Assembly (NCBI RefSeq): GCF_000815225.1
Contig: NZ_CP010427.1
Location: forward strand, 744,001-808,000
Reading direction: 5' to 3'
Length of the DNA: 64,000 nucleotides
From: Allofrancisella guangzhouensis
GTDB lineage: Bacteria > Pseudomonadota > Gammaproteobacteria > Francisellales > Francisellaceae
Below the pieces are notes generated by a model. The model did not search any database and had not been told where the DNA came from. It saw nothing but the letters and a program-made list of their open reading frames with translations. Positions 51,876 through 61,458 of this stretch are shown here, one piece after another. The position numbers were made by a program, and so were the translations under genes. The number at the start of each line of letters is the position of its first letter. Within the stretch, counting starts at the first letter, position 1.

Positions 51876-52232
51876 ATGAGAAGAATTATGTTATCTTTAG
51901 CAGCTGTTGTATTATTTAGCACAAATTCTTTTGCTGCTGAAGCAGCGCAGTCTGCAGGTAGCCCATATAGCGGACTTTTAATATTAGTGGTATTTTTTGC
52001 TATATTCTGGTTTTTACTTATTAGACCGCAACAGAAGAAAAACAAAGAGCTTCGCAAAATGTTATCTGAATTAGCTAAGGGTGATGAGGTTGTAACTAAT
52101 GGTGGAATTATTGGTAAAATAGCTAAATTAGACGACACTTTTGTTGATTTAGAGATTGCTGAAAATATAGTTGTAAAAGTGCAAAGAAATGCTATAGCAA
52201 ATATTTTGCCAAAGGGCACAACTAAAGCTTAA
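51876..52232 (+). CDS. yajC: Preprotein translocase auxiliary subunit YajC
   Basis: 118 aa. A possible N-terminal signal/anchor segment (LSLAAVVLFSTNSFAAEA) is followed by the single membrane helix of YajC, GLLILVVFFAIFWFLLIRPQQKKNKE, and the cytoplasmic domain with KGDEVVTNGGIIGKI, the family signature. AGGAG lies about seven bases before the ATG. Starts yajC-secD-secF, accessory to the SecYEG channel. Confidence 0.95.
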   Translation: MRRIMLSLAAVVLFSTNSFAAEAAQSAGSPYSGLLILVVFFAIFWFLLIRPQQKKNKELRKMLSELAKGDEVVTNGGIIGKIAKLDDTFVDLEIAENIVVKVQRNAIANILPKGTTKA

Positions 52233-52287
52233 TAGTTTTGGACTCTTCTCTTTTTTAACACTTTTCTTTTTAATGAAAGGATCCTCA

Positions 52288-54225
52288 ATGAGCAATAATA
52301 AAAGTCTTCCTATAAATCAGTTTCCATTGTGGAAAAATCTTTTGGTGGTTTTTATACTAGTGATAGCCTTATTTTATGCTTTACCAAACATTTTTGGTAA
52401 AAGTCCAGCTTTGCAAATATCGCAGAAAAATGGTGATATAACTAGCCAAACTCTCACACAGGTGGAGGGCATTTTAGCTAAGAAAAACATTGTCTACAAA
52501 AAAGCAATTATAGCGGATGATAAAAGTAATGTTGCTATAACTTTTGGAGATGTTACTGAACAACTTAAAGCTAAACAAACTTTAAAGGAGCAATTAGGAA
52601 ATCAATATATTATAGCTATGAATATGCTTTCTAATTCTCCTAGTTGGTTATCAGATCTAGGTGCTAATCCGATGAATTTAGGTTTGGATCTACGTGGTGG
52701 TATGTATCTTATGTTAGAAGCTGATACTCAATCAGCTACAGATGCTCAGCTAGATAATACTTTAAATATAATCCTAAATGCAGCCAAAGAAAAAAATATA
52801 AATATCGTTAATTCGACAAAGGCAGAAGATAAGGTAGTTACTAATGTATCAAAAGAGTATACAAATAGTGGTTTTATTTCAGTAACGTTGGCTAACTCTT
52901 CAGAAATCCAGAAGCTTATAGCGTATTTAGATACAGATTTCAGAAAAAACCAAGATCCTAATATTCTTTACACATCTAACGGTAATACAATATTTATTGC
53001 TTATACAAGTCCAAAAATATTGCAGTTAGAGCAAAATGCTATATCTCAGGTAGTAACAGTTATGCGTAATCGTATTAATGCCCTTGGTGTGACTGAAGCT
53101 TCTGTTGCTCAAGCTGGCAAAAATCGTGTAGTTATAGAAATACCAGGATTACAAGATGCTACCCAAGCTAAGCAAATATTAGGTGGGACATCTACGGCAA
53201 ACTTTTATTTAGTAAATCCTGTTACTGATCGTTTGGCTACAGAAGAGCAGGGTTATAAAGTTTATCCTCTAGATAATGGTAGAGGTTACCAAAGCTATTA
53301 TAGTTTAAAAGGAGCTTCAGTGGCAGGTGGGGCTGATATTATTAATGCTAATCCATCTATCGACCATCAGACTGGTACTCCTATTGTTATAGTTGAATTA
53401 AGCCGAAGTGCAGCTAGTTATTTTAGAGAGATTACTGGTAAAAATGTTGGCAACCCTATGGGTGTGATGCTTATAAATACGACTTATGAAAAAACTTTAG
53501 ATAAAGATGGTAAAGAGAAAAATGTTGTAAATAAAGCTGAAAAACTAATCAATGTTGCAACTATTCAGTCAGCTTTAGGTTCACATTTTCAAATCACAGG
53601 GCTAAACCAAAAAGAAGCGAATAATTTAGCTCTTATGATTAAATCAGGAGCGTTGCAGGTACCAGTTCATATTGTACAGGAGCAGCAAATAGGTCCAAGT
53701 CTTGGTAAAGATAATATTGAAAAAGGAACTTTTTCAATTGTAGTGGCTCTCTTGGCAGTTATTATCTTTATTGTAATCTATTATAGAGTTTTTGGAGTTA
53801 TCGCAAACATAGCTTTAATCATGAACTTATTATTGATTATAGCAGTTATGTCAATTATACCTGGTGCAACTTTAACCTTACCTGGTATAGCGGGTATAGT
53901 GCTTAATTTAGGTATGTCTATAGATGGCAATGTACTAATCTTTGAGAGAATTAGAGAAGAAATCCGTGCCGGTACGCCACGTCAAAGTGCTATCCATATA
54001 GGTTACCAAAAAGCATTTACAACTATAGTTGATTCTAATATAACGACATTGATTGTAGCGGTGATTTTATTTTTTATTGGTAGTGGCGCAGTAAAAGGTT
54101 TTTCTATAACTCTAATGATAGGTATAGTGACTTCTATGTTTACAGCTGTTACAGTATCTAGGGCGATGACAAATTTTGTTTATGGTAAGAGAAAGAAACT
54201 AGATAAGATCTCTATAGGAATATAA
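52288..54225 (+). CDS. secD: Protein translocase subunit SecD
   Basis: 645 aa from the ATG at 52288, chosen over 52273 because AAGGA lies six bases before it. An RND-type protein that with SecF uses the proton gradient to pull substrates through SecYEG. One N-terminal membrane helix, the NLGLDLRGGMYLML motif (D1), a large periplasmic region with RNRINALGVTEASV and GPSLGKDNIEKG (D4/D5), and five C-terminal membrane helices including LNLGMSIDGNVLIFERIREE. Confidence 0.96.
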   Translation: MSNNKSLPINQFPLWKNLLVVFILVIALFYALPNIFGKSPALQISQKNGDITSQTLTQVEGILAKKNIVYKKAIIADDKSNVAITFGDVTEQLKAKQTLKEQLGNQYIIAMNMLSNSPSWLSDLGANPMNLGLDLRGGMYLMLEADTQSATDAQLDNTLNIILNAAKEKNINIVNSTKAEDKVVTNVSKEYTNSGFISVTLANSSEIQKLIAYLDTDFRKNQDPNILYTSNGNTIFIAYTSPKILQLEQNAISQVVTVMRNRINALGVTEASVAQAGKNRVVIEIPGLQDATQAKQILGGTSTANFYLVNPVTDRLATEEQGYKVYPLDNGRGYQSYYSLKGASVAGGADIINANPSIDHQTGTPIVIVELSRSAASYFREITGKNVGNPMGVMLINTTYEKTLDKDGKEKNVVNKAEKLINVATIQSALGSHFQITGLNQKEANNLALMIKSGALQVPVHIVQEQQIGPSLGKDNIEKGTFSIVVALLAVIIFIVIYYRVFGVIANIALIMNLLLIIAVMSIIPGATLTLPGIAGIVLNLGMSIDGNVLIFERIREEIRAGTPRQSAIHIGYQKAFTTIVDSNITTLIVAVILFFIGSGAVKGFSITLMIGIVTSMFTAVTVSRAMTNFVYGKRKKLDKISIGI

Positions 54226-54244
54226 TTTTTAGGTTGGGTTTATA

Positions 54245-55186
54245 ATGGAATTTTTTAAGCAAAAGACTCAGATAGATTTTCTCGGAATAAAGAAATATAC
54301 AACTATCTTATCGGTGTTAATGATTGTGATATCATTGATTTTTATTTTCACCAAAGGTCTAAATTTAGGATTAGATTTTACAGGTGGGTATCAGGTACAA
54401 ATACACACACAAGAAAACGAAAATTCACAAACTTTATCCAATAAGTTAGCTAATGTAGGATTAGGTAATACAAATATTACAACTTTTGGTGAAAATAATG
54501 ATTATTTAATTAAGTTTGCCCCTGATATAGCTAACTTGAAATCTAAAGATTTAGATAATGCTCAACAACAGTTACAGCAGAAAATAGAAAACACACTTGA
54601 CGCAAAAGTTCAAAGTATTAATTACATAGGTCCACAAGTTGGTAAAGAACTTGCAAGTAATGGTGTTTTGGCAATGATTATCGCTTTAGTGTGTATACTA
54701 ATATATATTAGTGCTAGGTTTGAAATGAAGTTTGGTGTAAGTGCATGTTTAGCATTACTGCATGATCCTATAGTTATATTGGGTGTATTTGCTGCATTTC
54801 AGCTTGAATTTGATCTTACAGTTTTAGCAGCTGTATTGGCTGTAATAGGTTATTCACTAAATGATACGGTTGTGATTTATGATAGAGTCAGAGAAAACTT
54901 TAGAAAAATGCGTAATGCAAGTGTAGTAGAAGTAGTTAATAGAAGTATTAATGATACCTTATCAAGGACTATACTTACATCAGGATTGACAATGTTAGTG
55001 GTTGTGGTCTTGTATTTGTTTGGTGGTAGTTCAGTACATAATTTTTCTTTAGCGTTAATACTAGGCATAGTTGTTGGTACTTATTCTTCTATATATGTTG
55101 CAGGGGTTCTAGCAGTAGCTTTAGGATTAAATAGAGAGTCGCTACTGCCTAAGCAAGTTGAAAAGATTGATAACTCAGTATTTTAG
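54245..55186 (+). CDS. secF: Protein translocase subunit SecF
   Basis: 313 aa, six membrane helices. GLNLGLDFTGGYQVQI near residue 45 is the SecF D1 motif; YIGPQVGKELASNG and GYSLNDTVVIYDRVREN are the other signatures. Twenty bases after secD, same operon. Confidence 0.96.
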   Translation: MEFFKQKTQIDFLGIKKYTTILSVLMIVISLIFIFTKGLNLGLDFTGGYQVQIHTQENENSQTLSNKLANVGLGNTNITTFGENNDYLIKFAPDIANLKSKDLDNAQQQLQQKIENTLDAKVQSINYIGPQVGKELASNGVLAMIIALVCILIYISARFEMKFGVSACLALLHDPIVILGVFAAFQLEFDLTVLAAVLAVIGYSLNDTVVIYDRVRENFRKMRNASVVEVVNRSINDTLSRTILTSGLTMLVVVVLYLFGGSSVHNFSLALILGIVVGTYSSIYVAGVLAVALGLNRESLLPKQVEKIDNSVF

Positions 55187-55255
55187 TAAAGGTGTAGCTA
55201 GTTTGCAGTTTTAATGGTGTATAATATCACTAAGAATTTATAGTAAGGAAGTAAT

Positions 55256-55741
55256 ATGAAAAAAACGTTTTTAGCAGTGATTTTATCAGTTTCTACTATT
55301 AGTTTGGTATTAGCTATGACAAGTAATTCTACTAAAAATAATGACCCAAAATGTCATAAACAACAGCATAGTGATAAGCTTGTAAGTATTTATACAAAAG
55401 ATGCAAGCAGTTCTCAAATTATTGACACTATAACATTTAAAAATCAAGACAATTACAACGTTTTCTATTGTAAAGATAATAGTTGGTGTGAAGTTGTTAA
55501 CCAAAAAGACGGAAACGTTGGCTGGATTGATTTAGGAGAGTTTAAAAAAGCACAAGATAAATATGCAAAGCGTATGTATAAAAAGCATTTAGTACAAAAA
55601 TTAGAGCAGGATAATCAATTACAAGGCCAAAGAATAGCAGAATTACAAAGAGTTGTAATTAAGATGCAAAAAGATTTTTCACTTGCTTTACAAAACCAAC
55701 AAATTCAAATTAACCAACTAAAGCAGGCTATTTATCGCTAA
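55256..55741 (+). CDS. Exported SH3-like domain protein with C-terminal coiled coil
   Basis: 161 aa. Signal peptide at about residues 1-20 (MKKTFLAVILSVSTISLVLA). Residues 40-95 look like a bacterial SH3 domain (NYNVFYCKDNSWCEVV, NVGWIDLGEF, two cysteines that may pair). The rest is a long charged helix predicted to coil (VQKLEQDNQLQGQRIAELQR). AAGGAAG precedes the ATG. It ends 13 bases before rpoH, so part of rpoH transcription may start upstream of it; a TGTATAAT -10-like box lies at 55218..55225. Probable periplasmic or envelope-stress role, inferred only. Confidence 0.75.
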   Translation: MKKTFLAVILSVSTISLVLAMTSNSTKNNDPKCHKQQHSDKLVSIYTKDASSSQIIDTITFKNQDNYNVFYCKDNSWCEVVNQKDGNVGWIDLGEFKKAQDKYAKRMYKKHLVQKLEQDNQLQGQRIAELQRVVIKMQKDFSLALQNQQIQINQLKQAIYR

Positions 55742-55754
55742 CAATAGGAGCCAT

Positions 55755-56636
55755 ATGCTTAAAAAGAAATATTATCCTATTACAACTAAGTCTAAAACTT
55801 TACCTGTAGTATCAGATAATAACCTAAATTCGTATCTTAATTTTGTTAATAGCTTGCCTATTTTATCTGTTGAAGAGGAGCAAGAATTAGCAAGGCTTTA
55901 TAAATATAAAAAAGATTTAGACGCAGCTCACCAGCTAGTCTTAGCACACCTCAGATTTGTGACTAAAATTGCAAAAGGCTTTGGTGGGTATGGTCTATCT
56001 ATCGCAGATCTTATCCAAGAGGGTAATATTGGTCTTATGAAAGCAGTAAGTAAGTTCGATCCAGAACAGGGGGTTCGACTAGTTTCTTTTGCTGTTCATT
56101 GGATTAAGGCAGAGATGCATGATTATGTTCTTAAAAATTGGAAAATTGTAAAGGTTGCGACAACAAAGGCGCAGAGAAAACTATTTTTTAATTTAAGAGG
56201 TAGCAAGAGTAAGGTAGGTTGGCTAACCTCTGAAGATATAAAGCAGATAGCAGATGAACTTGGAGTTAAAGAAGAAACCGTTATAGAGATGGAAAAAAGA
56301 ATGTGTCAAGGTGATGCAAGTCTTGATTTACCGTATAAAGATAATGAAGGAGAAGATACAAATCAACAAAGCCTACATCTTGAAGATAAATCCTCGGATA
56401 TTGAGCATCAAGCGATCCAACAAGATTATTATGATAATCTTATGGTTGCAGTAAGAGAAGTTCTAAGTAATTTTGATACTCGTACAAAGGATATTGTTAT
56501 GTCTAGATACTTGTTAGAAGAAAAGACTACCCTTCAGGATTTAGCAGATAAATATAAAATTTCTGCTGAACGAGTTCGTCAAATAGAAGAAGAGGCATTA
56601 GTTAAGCTTAAAAAAGCGGTTAAAAACCTTAGTTGA
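55755..56636 (+). CDS. rpoH: RNA polymerase sigma factor RpoH (sigma32)
   Basis: 293 aa. Region 2 motifs AHLRFVTKIAKGFGGYGLSIADLIQEGN, GLMKAVSKFDPEQGVRLVSFAVHWIKAEM; the RpoH box QRKLFFNLRG that distinguishes sigma32 from RpoD; region 4.2 helix-turn-helix TLQDLADKYKISAERVRQIEEEAL. Directs heat-shock genes such as the tig/clp group nearby. GGAG lies four bases before the ATG. Confidence 0.96.
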   Translation: MLKKKYYPITTKSKTLPVVSDNNLNSYLNFVNSLPILSVEEEQELARLYKYKKDLDAAHQLVLAHLRFVTKIAKGFGGYGLSIADLIQEGNIGLMKAVSKFDPEQGVRLVSFAVHWIKAEMHDYVLKNWKIVKVATTKAQRKLFFNLRGSKSKVGWLTSEDIKQIADELGVKEETVIEMEKRMCQGDASLDLPYKDNEGEDTNQQSLHLEDKSSDIEHQAIQQDYYDNLMVAVREVLSNFDTRTKDIVMSRYLLEEKTTLQDLADKYKISAERVRQIEEEALVKLKKAVKNLS

Positions 56637-56710
56637 TAAATCTTTCTTTATCTTAAAGTTACTTATGCTAATATAGCTGTTATATAATAAATTTTACTAG
56701 AACGGTCTAA

Positions 56711-57991
56711 ATGAAAGATTGTATACCTAGACTAAAAACACAAGTTAAAAAACAAGTATATCTTGATGGCTCAAAGAGTTTATCTAATAGAGCTTTAATA
56801 ATAGCTGCTGTATCTAAAGGTCAAACTAGGTTTGAAAATTTGCCTAACAGCGCTGATGTTTTAACTTGTGTAGCAGCATTAAAAGAACTTGGTTGTGATA
56901 TTGAGCATAATCAACAAGCAAAAACGCTAGTTATAAATGGTTGTGATGGAGCATTTAAGAATAAAAACGCCAAAATTTTTTGTAATGAATCAGGAACTTT
57001 AACTAGATTTATAATTCCCATGTGTGCTGTCCAAGAAAATGGTAGTAAGTATTATGTGTATGCAACAAAAAGGATGATGGAAAGACCTATAGCTGATCAG
57101 TTAAAGTCTTTGGAAGAACTTGGGATGCAAGTTACATATCACAATATTGGCTATGCAATGCCAATAACTATATATTCAAATCTTTTAAATGGTGGACATG
57201 TCAAAATTGATGGTAAAAAAAGCTCACAATTTGCTTCTGGATTACTCATGGCGGCACCATTAATGCAAGATGTTTTGACTTTAGAGTCAATTACGGATCA
57301 TAAGCAACCATATTTGGATATGACAACTAAGGTTATGTTAGAGTTTGGAGTAAATGTTGAAGTTGATAATCACATTTATAAAGCTAAAAAAACTAATTAT
57401 GTTTCACCTGGAAGGTATATAGTCGAGCCAGATGTGTCTACAGCTTCATATTTTTGGGCGTTTGCTGCTATTACAGGTTCTGCTATTAAAGTTATGAATG
57501 TAACCAGGCAGTCTAAACAAGGAGATATAAAGTTCCTAGAAGTGTTACAAAAAATAGGTTGTACTATTAATTATCATGATGATGGCATCGAAGTGATTGG
57601 AAATAATCACTTAAAAGGAATACATATAAATATGCGTAATTTTTCTGATACCTTTATGACTTTAGCTGCAATAGCTTGTTTTGCTGAAGGTGATACCTAT
57701 ATAGAAGGTCTTAGCCATACACGTGGACAAGAGTCAGACCGAGTCGCAGCTATGGCAGAGGGGTTAACTAAACTAGGAGTTTATGTTGAAACTACAGAAG
57801 ATAGTATATTAATTTCACCAATAAAAAGTAATTTAAAATCAGCCGAAATTGATAGCTACAATGATCATAGGATAGCGATGTCATTAGCTTTATTAGGTTT
57901 AATGGTTGATAAAATTATTATTACTAATGCTGAAGCTGTTAATAAAACGTGTCCAGATTATTTTGACAGAATGAGAAGTTTGATAAATTAG
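56711..57991 (+). CDS. aroA: 3-phosphoshikimate 1-carboxyvinyltransferase (EPSP synthase)
   Basis: 426 aa. Shikimate-pathway enzyme joining phosphoenolpyruvate and shikimate 3-phosphate. LDGSKSLSNRALI, RMMERPIADQL, PDVSTASYFWAF, DTFMTLAAIACF, RGQESDRVAAMAEGLTKLG and SYNDHRIAMSLALLGL follow the family. The PEP-binding loop reads NESGTLTRF instead of the GNAGTAMR of E. coli, a difference in the region that also sets glyphosate sensitivity. Followed by four closely spaced genes. Confidence 0.95.
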   Translation: MKDCIPRLKTQVKKQVYLDGSKSLSNRALIIAAVSKGQTRFENLPNSADVLTCVAALKELGCDIEHNQQAKTLVINGCDGAFKNKNAKIFCNESGTLTRFIIPMCAVQENGSKYYVYATKRMMERPIADQLKSLEELGMQVTYHNIGYAMPITIYSNLLNGGHVKIDGKKSSQFASGLLMAAPLMQDVLTLESITDHKQPYLDMTTKVMLEFGVNVEVDNHIYKAKKTNYVSPGRYIVEPDVSTASYFWAFAAITGSAIKVMNVTRQSKQGDIKFLEVLQKIGCTINYHDDGIEVIGNNHLKGIHINMRNFSDTFMTLAAIACFAEGDTYIEGLSHTRGQESDRVAAMAEGLTKLGVYVETTEDSILISPIKSNLKSAEIDSYNDHRIAMSLALLGLMVDKIIITNAEAVNKTCPDYFDRMRSLIN

Positions 57992-57994
57992 TTT

Positions 57995-58582
57995 ATGACA
58001 GTAAAAGACCGGATTATCATTAAATATCTTCAGCAACGTTGGTATAAAAAAACTTTGGTAATTACAAATTTAGCATGTAATTACGCAAGTAAGATTAAAT
58101 CATTAAAAACAGTGATTTGTTCAGGGTATTTAGAGACTAATAAAAATGGCTGCATTTTTGATATTTGTGCCTGGCCGTTTGAGCCTAGGTTTTTTGATTT
58201 AATTATAATTGACGGAGCTTTTGTGGATGCTAGACAGGAGCAAAAAGCTTTGCTAAATCAGCTGTATTTCTGCCTTTCAGATGATGGAGAAATTATTGTT
58301 GCAGGAACTACAAATGTTAGAGCTTATAGGCTTGTTTCAAAGTTTCTTTCAAATGGATTTCTTAATAAAAAGATAGAGTTATTAATAAATTCTGATAGTG
58401 CTTTGATCAATTTATTTAAAAGAATTTTTAGCAAAAAGTTTATAGCCTTTTTTAAGAAAGACAATTTTTTTAAAATAGATCCTTTAGAGGTTTCAGAGTT
58501 ATTTGAAAAACCAGCTAAATGTGAAGCATATAGTAGTGTAAATGCTAAAGGCATATATAAGGATTCTTATGAAAAAAAATAG
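57995..58582 (+). CDS. Methyltransferase-like protein (YafS-like position)
   Basis: 195 aa, three bases after aroA and overlapping rnh[39 protein letters not shown] resembles the middle of a SAM-methyltransferase fold (split for reading: FDLIIIDG then [11 protein letters not shown]). The usual N-terminal GxGxG motif is not evident ([14 protein letters not shown] instead), so it may be inactive or divergent. E. coli also has a methyltransferase gene, yafS, beside rnhA, which supports the family guess. Confidence 0.6.
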   Translation: MTVKDRIIIKYLQQRWYKKTLVITNLACNYASKIKSLKTVICSGYLETNKNGCIFDICAWPFEPRFFDLIIIDGAFVDARQEQKALLNQLYFCLSDDGEIIVAGTTNVRAYRLVSKFLSNGFLNKKIELLINSDSALINLFKRIFSKKFIAFFKKDNFFKIDPLEVSELFEKPAKCEAYSSVNAKGIYKDSYEKK

Positions 58583-59030
58583 TTTAGTTGCATATACCGA
58601 TGGAGCTTGTAAAGGAAATCCTGGAATAGGCGGTTGGGGGGCTATTTTAAGTTATGGTGACACCACCAAGGAAATATATGGGGCAGAATTTGATACAACA
58701 AACAACAGAATGGAGCTTTTAGCTGCAATTGAGACATTAAAAGCTTTGAAAAGGAAATGCCAAATTAGTATCTTTACGGATTCGAAATATTTACAAAATG
58801 GAATTAATCAGTGGTTGAGTAACTGGAAAGCAAATGGTTGGAAAACTAGTGGTAAAAAAGAAGTCAAAAATAAAGACTTATGGCAAGAATTAGACCAGCT
58901 GACAAAGACACATGAGGTTAGTTGGCATTGGGTTAAAGGACATAGTGGTAACCAGGGTAATGAAAAGGCAGATCAGTTAGCAAATAAAGCAATATTAGAG
59001 CTTATAGGAAAATCGCATGAAAAGTCTTAA
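58569..59030 (+). CDS. rnhA: Ribonuclease HI
   Basis: 153 aa from the ATG at 58569, which has AAGGA five bases ahead and gives the normal length; the longer frame from 58542 lies inside the upstream gene. It degrades RNA in RNA-DNA hybrids. The catalytic acids are visible: [11 protein letters not shown] (Asp), [11 protein letters not shown] (Glu), [11 protein letters not shown] (Asp) and NEKADQLAN (Asp). Overlaps ansA by 14 bases. Confidence 0.96.
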   Translation: MKKNSLVAYTDGACKGNPGIGGWGAILSYGDTTKEIYGAEFDTTNNRMELLAAIETLKALKRKCQISIFTDSKYLQNGINQWLSNWKANGWKTSGKKEVKNKDLWQELDQLTKTHEVSWHWVKGHSGNQGNEKADQLANKAILELIGKSHEKS

Positions 59031-60051
59031 TCATAAAAAAATTTTAGTTTTATATACTGGCGGTACTATAGGGATGGTCAGCACAGCTAATGGTTATGAT
59101 GTAGAAAAAGGTTATTTAACAAAAACAATTAACGACATAATAGACTTTTATAATCATAAAATGCCAAAGTTTGTTATAAAAGAATACAGACCACTCATTG
59201 ATTCTTCTAACATTAAGCCTACAAATTGGTTGACTTTAGCTCTAGATATTGTTAAAAACTATGATAGTTATGATGGTTTTGTAGTTTTACATGGTACAGA
59301 TACATTAGCTTACACGGCTTCTATTTTGTCTTTTATACTAGGAGAAATTCAAAAACCAGTTATCGTAACAGGCTCGCAAATTCCTATTTCACAAATTCGT
59401 TCAGATGCAGTATCTAATATTTTAAACAGTCTCATATTTGCTTGTAGTGACATGGTTAAGGAAGTATGCGTGTATTTTAATAAACGTTTATTAAGAGGCA
59501 ATAGAACTACAAAAGTAAGCGCAACAGGATTTGATGCGTTCTCATCCCCAAATTACCCTGTATTGGCCCATGCAGGTGTAGATATTAAACTGGACGATAA
59601 GTTACTATGGCAACGCAACATAGATTTTAAACAAACACAATTAGGAAGCTTAGATATACCTAATATTGCTATTTTAAACGTTTTCCCAGGTATGAGTAAA
59701 AAAATATTACAGAATATTCTGGAACCACCAATCCAGGGGTTAATCCTTAAAACTTATGGAACTGGGAATATGATAGATGAGCCTGAAATCCACGATATAC
59801 TTGCTAGTGCAAATGATAAAGGTGTTGTGATAGTTAATTGCACACAATGTATGTATGGAAGTGTTAAGATGGGGGCTTATAAAGCTGCTAGTGGCTTAGT
59901 TAAGGCAGGAGTTGTATCGGGATATGATATGACAGATGAAGCAGCATTTGGTAAATTGTTTTATTTATTGGGTCAAAAAGGTTTATCACAAAATCAGATA
60001 AAAGAATCTTTTGAAAAGTCTTTGCAAGGTGAAGTTACTATTGAAATTTAG
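59017..60051 (+). CDS. ansA: L-asparaginase, type I
   Basis: 344 aa, no signal peptide, so cytosolic type I. Nucleophile region [10 protein letters not shown] at the N-terminus, second catalytic threonine in [18 protein letters not shown], then [11 protein letters not shown] and [21 protein letters not shown]. Hydrolyses asparagine to aspartate and ammonia. Begins inside rnhA. Confidence 0.94.
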   Translation: MKSLNHKKILVLYTGGTIGMVSTANGYDVEKGYLTKTINDIIDFYNHKMPKFVIKEYRPLIDSSNIKPTNWLTLALDIVKNYDSYDGFVVLHGTDTLAYTASILSFILGEIQKPVIVTGSQIPISQIRSDAVSNILNSLIFACSDMVKEVCVYFNKRLLRGNRTTKVSATGFDAFSSPNYPVLAHAGVDIKLDDKLLWQRNIDFKQTQLGSLDIPNIAILNVFPGMSKKILQNILEPPIQGLILKTYGTGNMIDEPEIHDILASANDKGVVIVNCTQCMYGSVKMGAYKAASGLVKAGVVSGYDMTDEAAFGKLFYLLGQKGLSQNQIKESFEKSLQGEVTIEI

Positions 60052-60147
60052 TTAGCAGTACGCTAATGTAGCTAAAAATAAATGGAAAATAAAAAAAGCT
60101 CCTTAAGCATAAAACAAGTTTTTTTAAAAAAATATAGGAAGAAGGAT

Positions 60148-60834
60148 ATGAGTAATATAAATGAGTTAATTAAAGGTAATAGAGAATGGGCAGAGGAAGT
60201 TAAAAAAACTAACCCAAAATTCTTTGAAACATTATCAAAAGGACAGTCTCCAGAGTATCTTTGGATAGGTTGCTCAGATAGTCGAGTACCAGCTAACCAA
60301 GTTTGTGGGCTGGTACCAGGAGAAGTTTTCGTGCATCGTAACGTTGCAAACGTTGTTTCTTTGACAGACCTTAATTGCCTATCAGTTTTACAATTTGCTA
60401 TCGAAGTTTTAAAAGTAAAAAAGATTATTGTTTGTGGACATTACGCATGTGGCGGTGTAGAAACAGTTGTAAGAGATAAAAGTTATGGTCTTATTGATAA
60501 CTGGTTAACATCTATTCATGAAGTAAAAGAACAAAATAAAAAATTTATAGAAGAGACTTTAGGTTGTTTTAGGCAAGATGAAGAAAACTATATGAAGAAA
60601 AAAGTAGATGTCATGTGTGAGTTAAACGCTCTACATCAAGCTTTAAACTTATGTAAAACTACAGTTGTAAAAGCAGCTTGGCAGAAGGGTCTGAAATTTA
60701 CTATACATGCAGCTATATACGGTGTTGCTGATGGTAAATTATATGAAATAGGTGGAGGTGTAGGCTCTAGAGAAGAGATGGATATAGTTTACGATCAAGC
60801 TATAGCATCGATTAAGTCTAGATATTGTCAATAA
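60148..60834 (+). CDS. can: Beta-class carbonic anhydrase
   Basis: 228 aa from the ATG at 60148, preceded by AGGAAGAAGG and starting with the family-typical MSNINELIKGNREWAEE; the frame is open to 60082. Zinc ligands are seen in GCSDSRVPANQ (Cys, Asp) and VCGHYACGGV (His, Cys). GEVFVHRNVANVV is the second signature. Interconverts CO2 and bicarbonate. Probably the last gene of the aroA-to-can run. Confidence 0.94.
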   Translation: MSNINELIKGNREWAEEVKKTNPKFFETLSKGQSPEYLWIGCSDSRVPANQVCGLVPGEVFVHRNVANVVSLTDLNCLSVLQFAIEVLKVKKIIVCGHYACGGVETVVRDKSYGLIDNWLTSIHEVKEQNKKFIEETLGCFRQDEENYMKKKVDVMCELNALHQALNLCKTTVVKAAWQKGLKFTIHAAIYGVADGKLYEIGGGVGSREEMDIVYDQAIASIKSRYCQ

Positions 60835-60850
60835 AATTACTAGTTTGATT

Positions 60851-61300
60851 CTACCTATCAATTAATCTGTATAATATATATGCAATTAACCCAGTTATCA
60901 TATTCATAGCAAATAAAATAGCTATGAACTGGTTATGGCTATCATCAGTTAATAATGTAAATGAGCTTAAAATGCTGTAAATACTAAAAAAAATCAAGCA
61001 AGCAGCTTTAAAGGGTAGTTTTTTAATTATTGCTATTATTGAGAAGAAAAACATACTTAGTTGGAAAACACCAATTTGAAAAATTGCAGGAGTAAAAATC
61101 CAACCTTGAAATTTACTTATACTATCCCCATATAATAAACACATATAGCTGTTAATAAAAGTTATGACACTGATGTTGCAAGCTATAAAGTAGTTTGCGT
61201 ACATTTTACTATGATGTTTGCTGTAAATAATAGTATTGTGGCAGAAAGCTAGGATAAAAGGTGTTATTAGTAGACATGTATTTATGATGATAGTTATCAT
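60851..61300 (-). CDS. Small four-TM membrane protein, unknown
   Basis: 149 aa with about five hydrophobic stretches and little hydrophilic sequence; not assigned to a family. The ribosome binding site is weak. It lies alone, convergent with the carbonic anhydrase gene and divergent from tig. Continuous frame and membrane topology support a real gene. Confidence 0.6.
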   Translation of the reverse strand: MITIIINTCLLITPFILAFCHNTIIYSKHHSKMYANYFIACNISVITFINSYMCLLYGDSISKFQGWIFTPAIFQIGVFQLSMFFFSIIAIIKKLPFKAACLIFFSIYSILSSFTLLTDDSHNQFIAILFAMNMITGLIAYILYRLIDR

Positions 61301-61458
61301 ATAAATGACTTAAGTAGCTATATAATAATATGTTGGATTTTACAGTAAATGTTTTAGGTTGTCATATAATTTACAAAATAAAGATATAGACAATCTAGGT
61401 GATGATAGTTAAAATTTGCTACTAGGACATTGTTAAATAAAAAATAGGAAAAGTTAAA

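Noticed and set aside
55203-55225. TTGCAG and TATAAT as a promoter before the SH3 gene
   Set aside because: The spacer is only 11 bases, too short for sigma70; the -10 may still work with another upstream contact.
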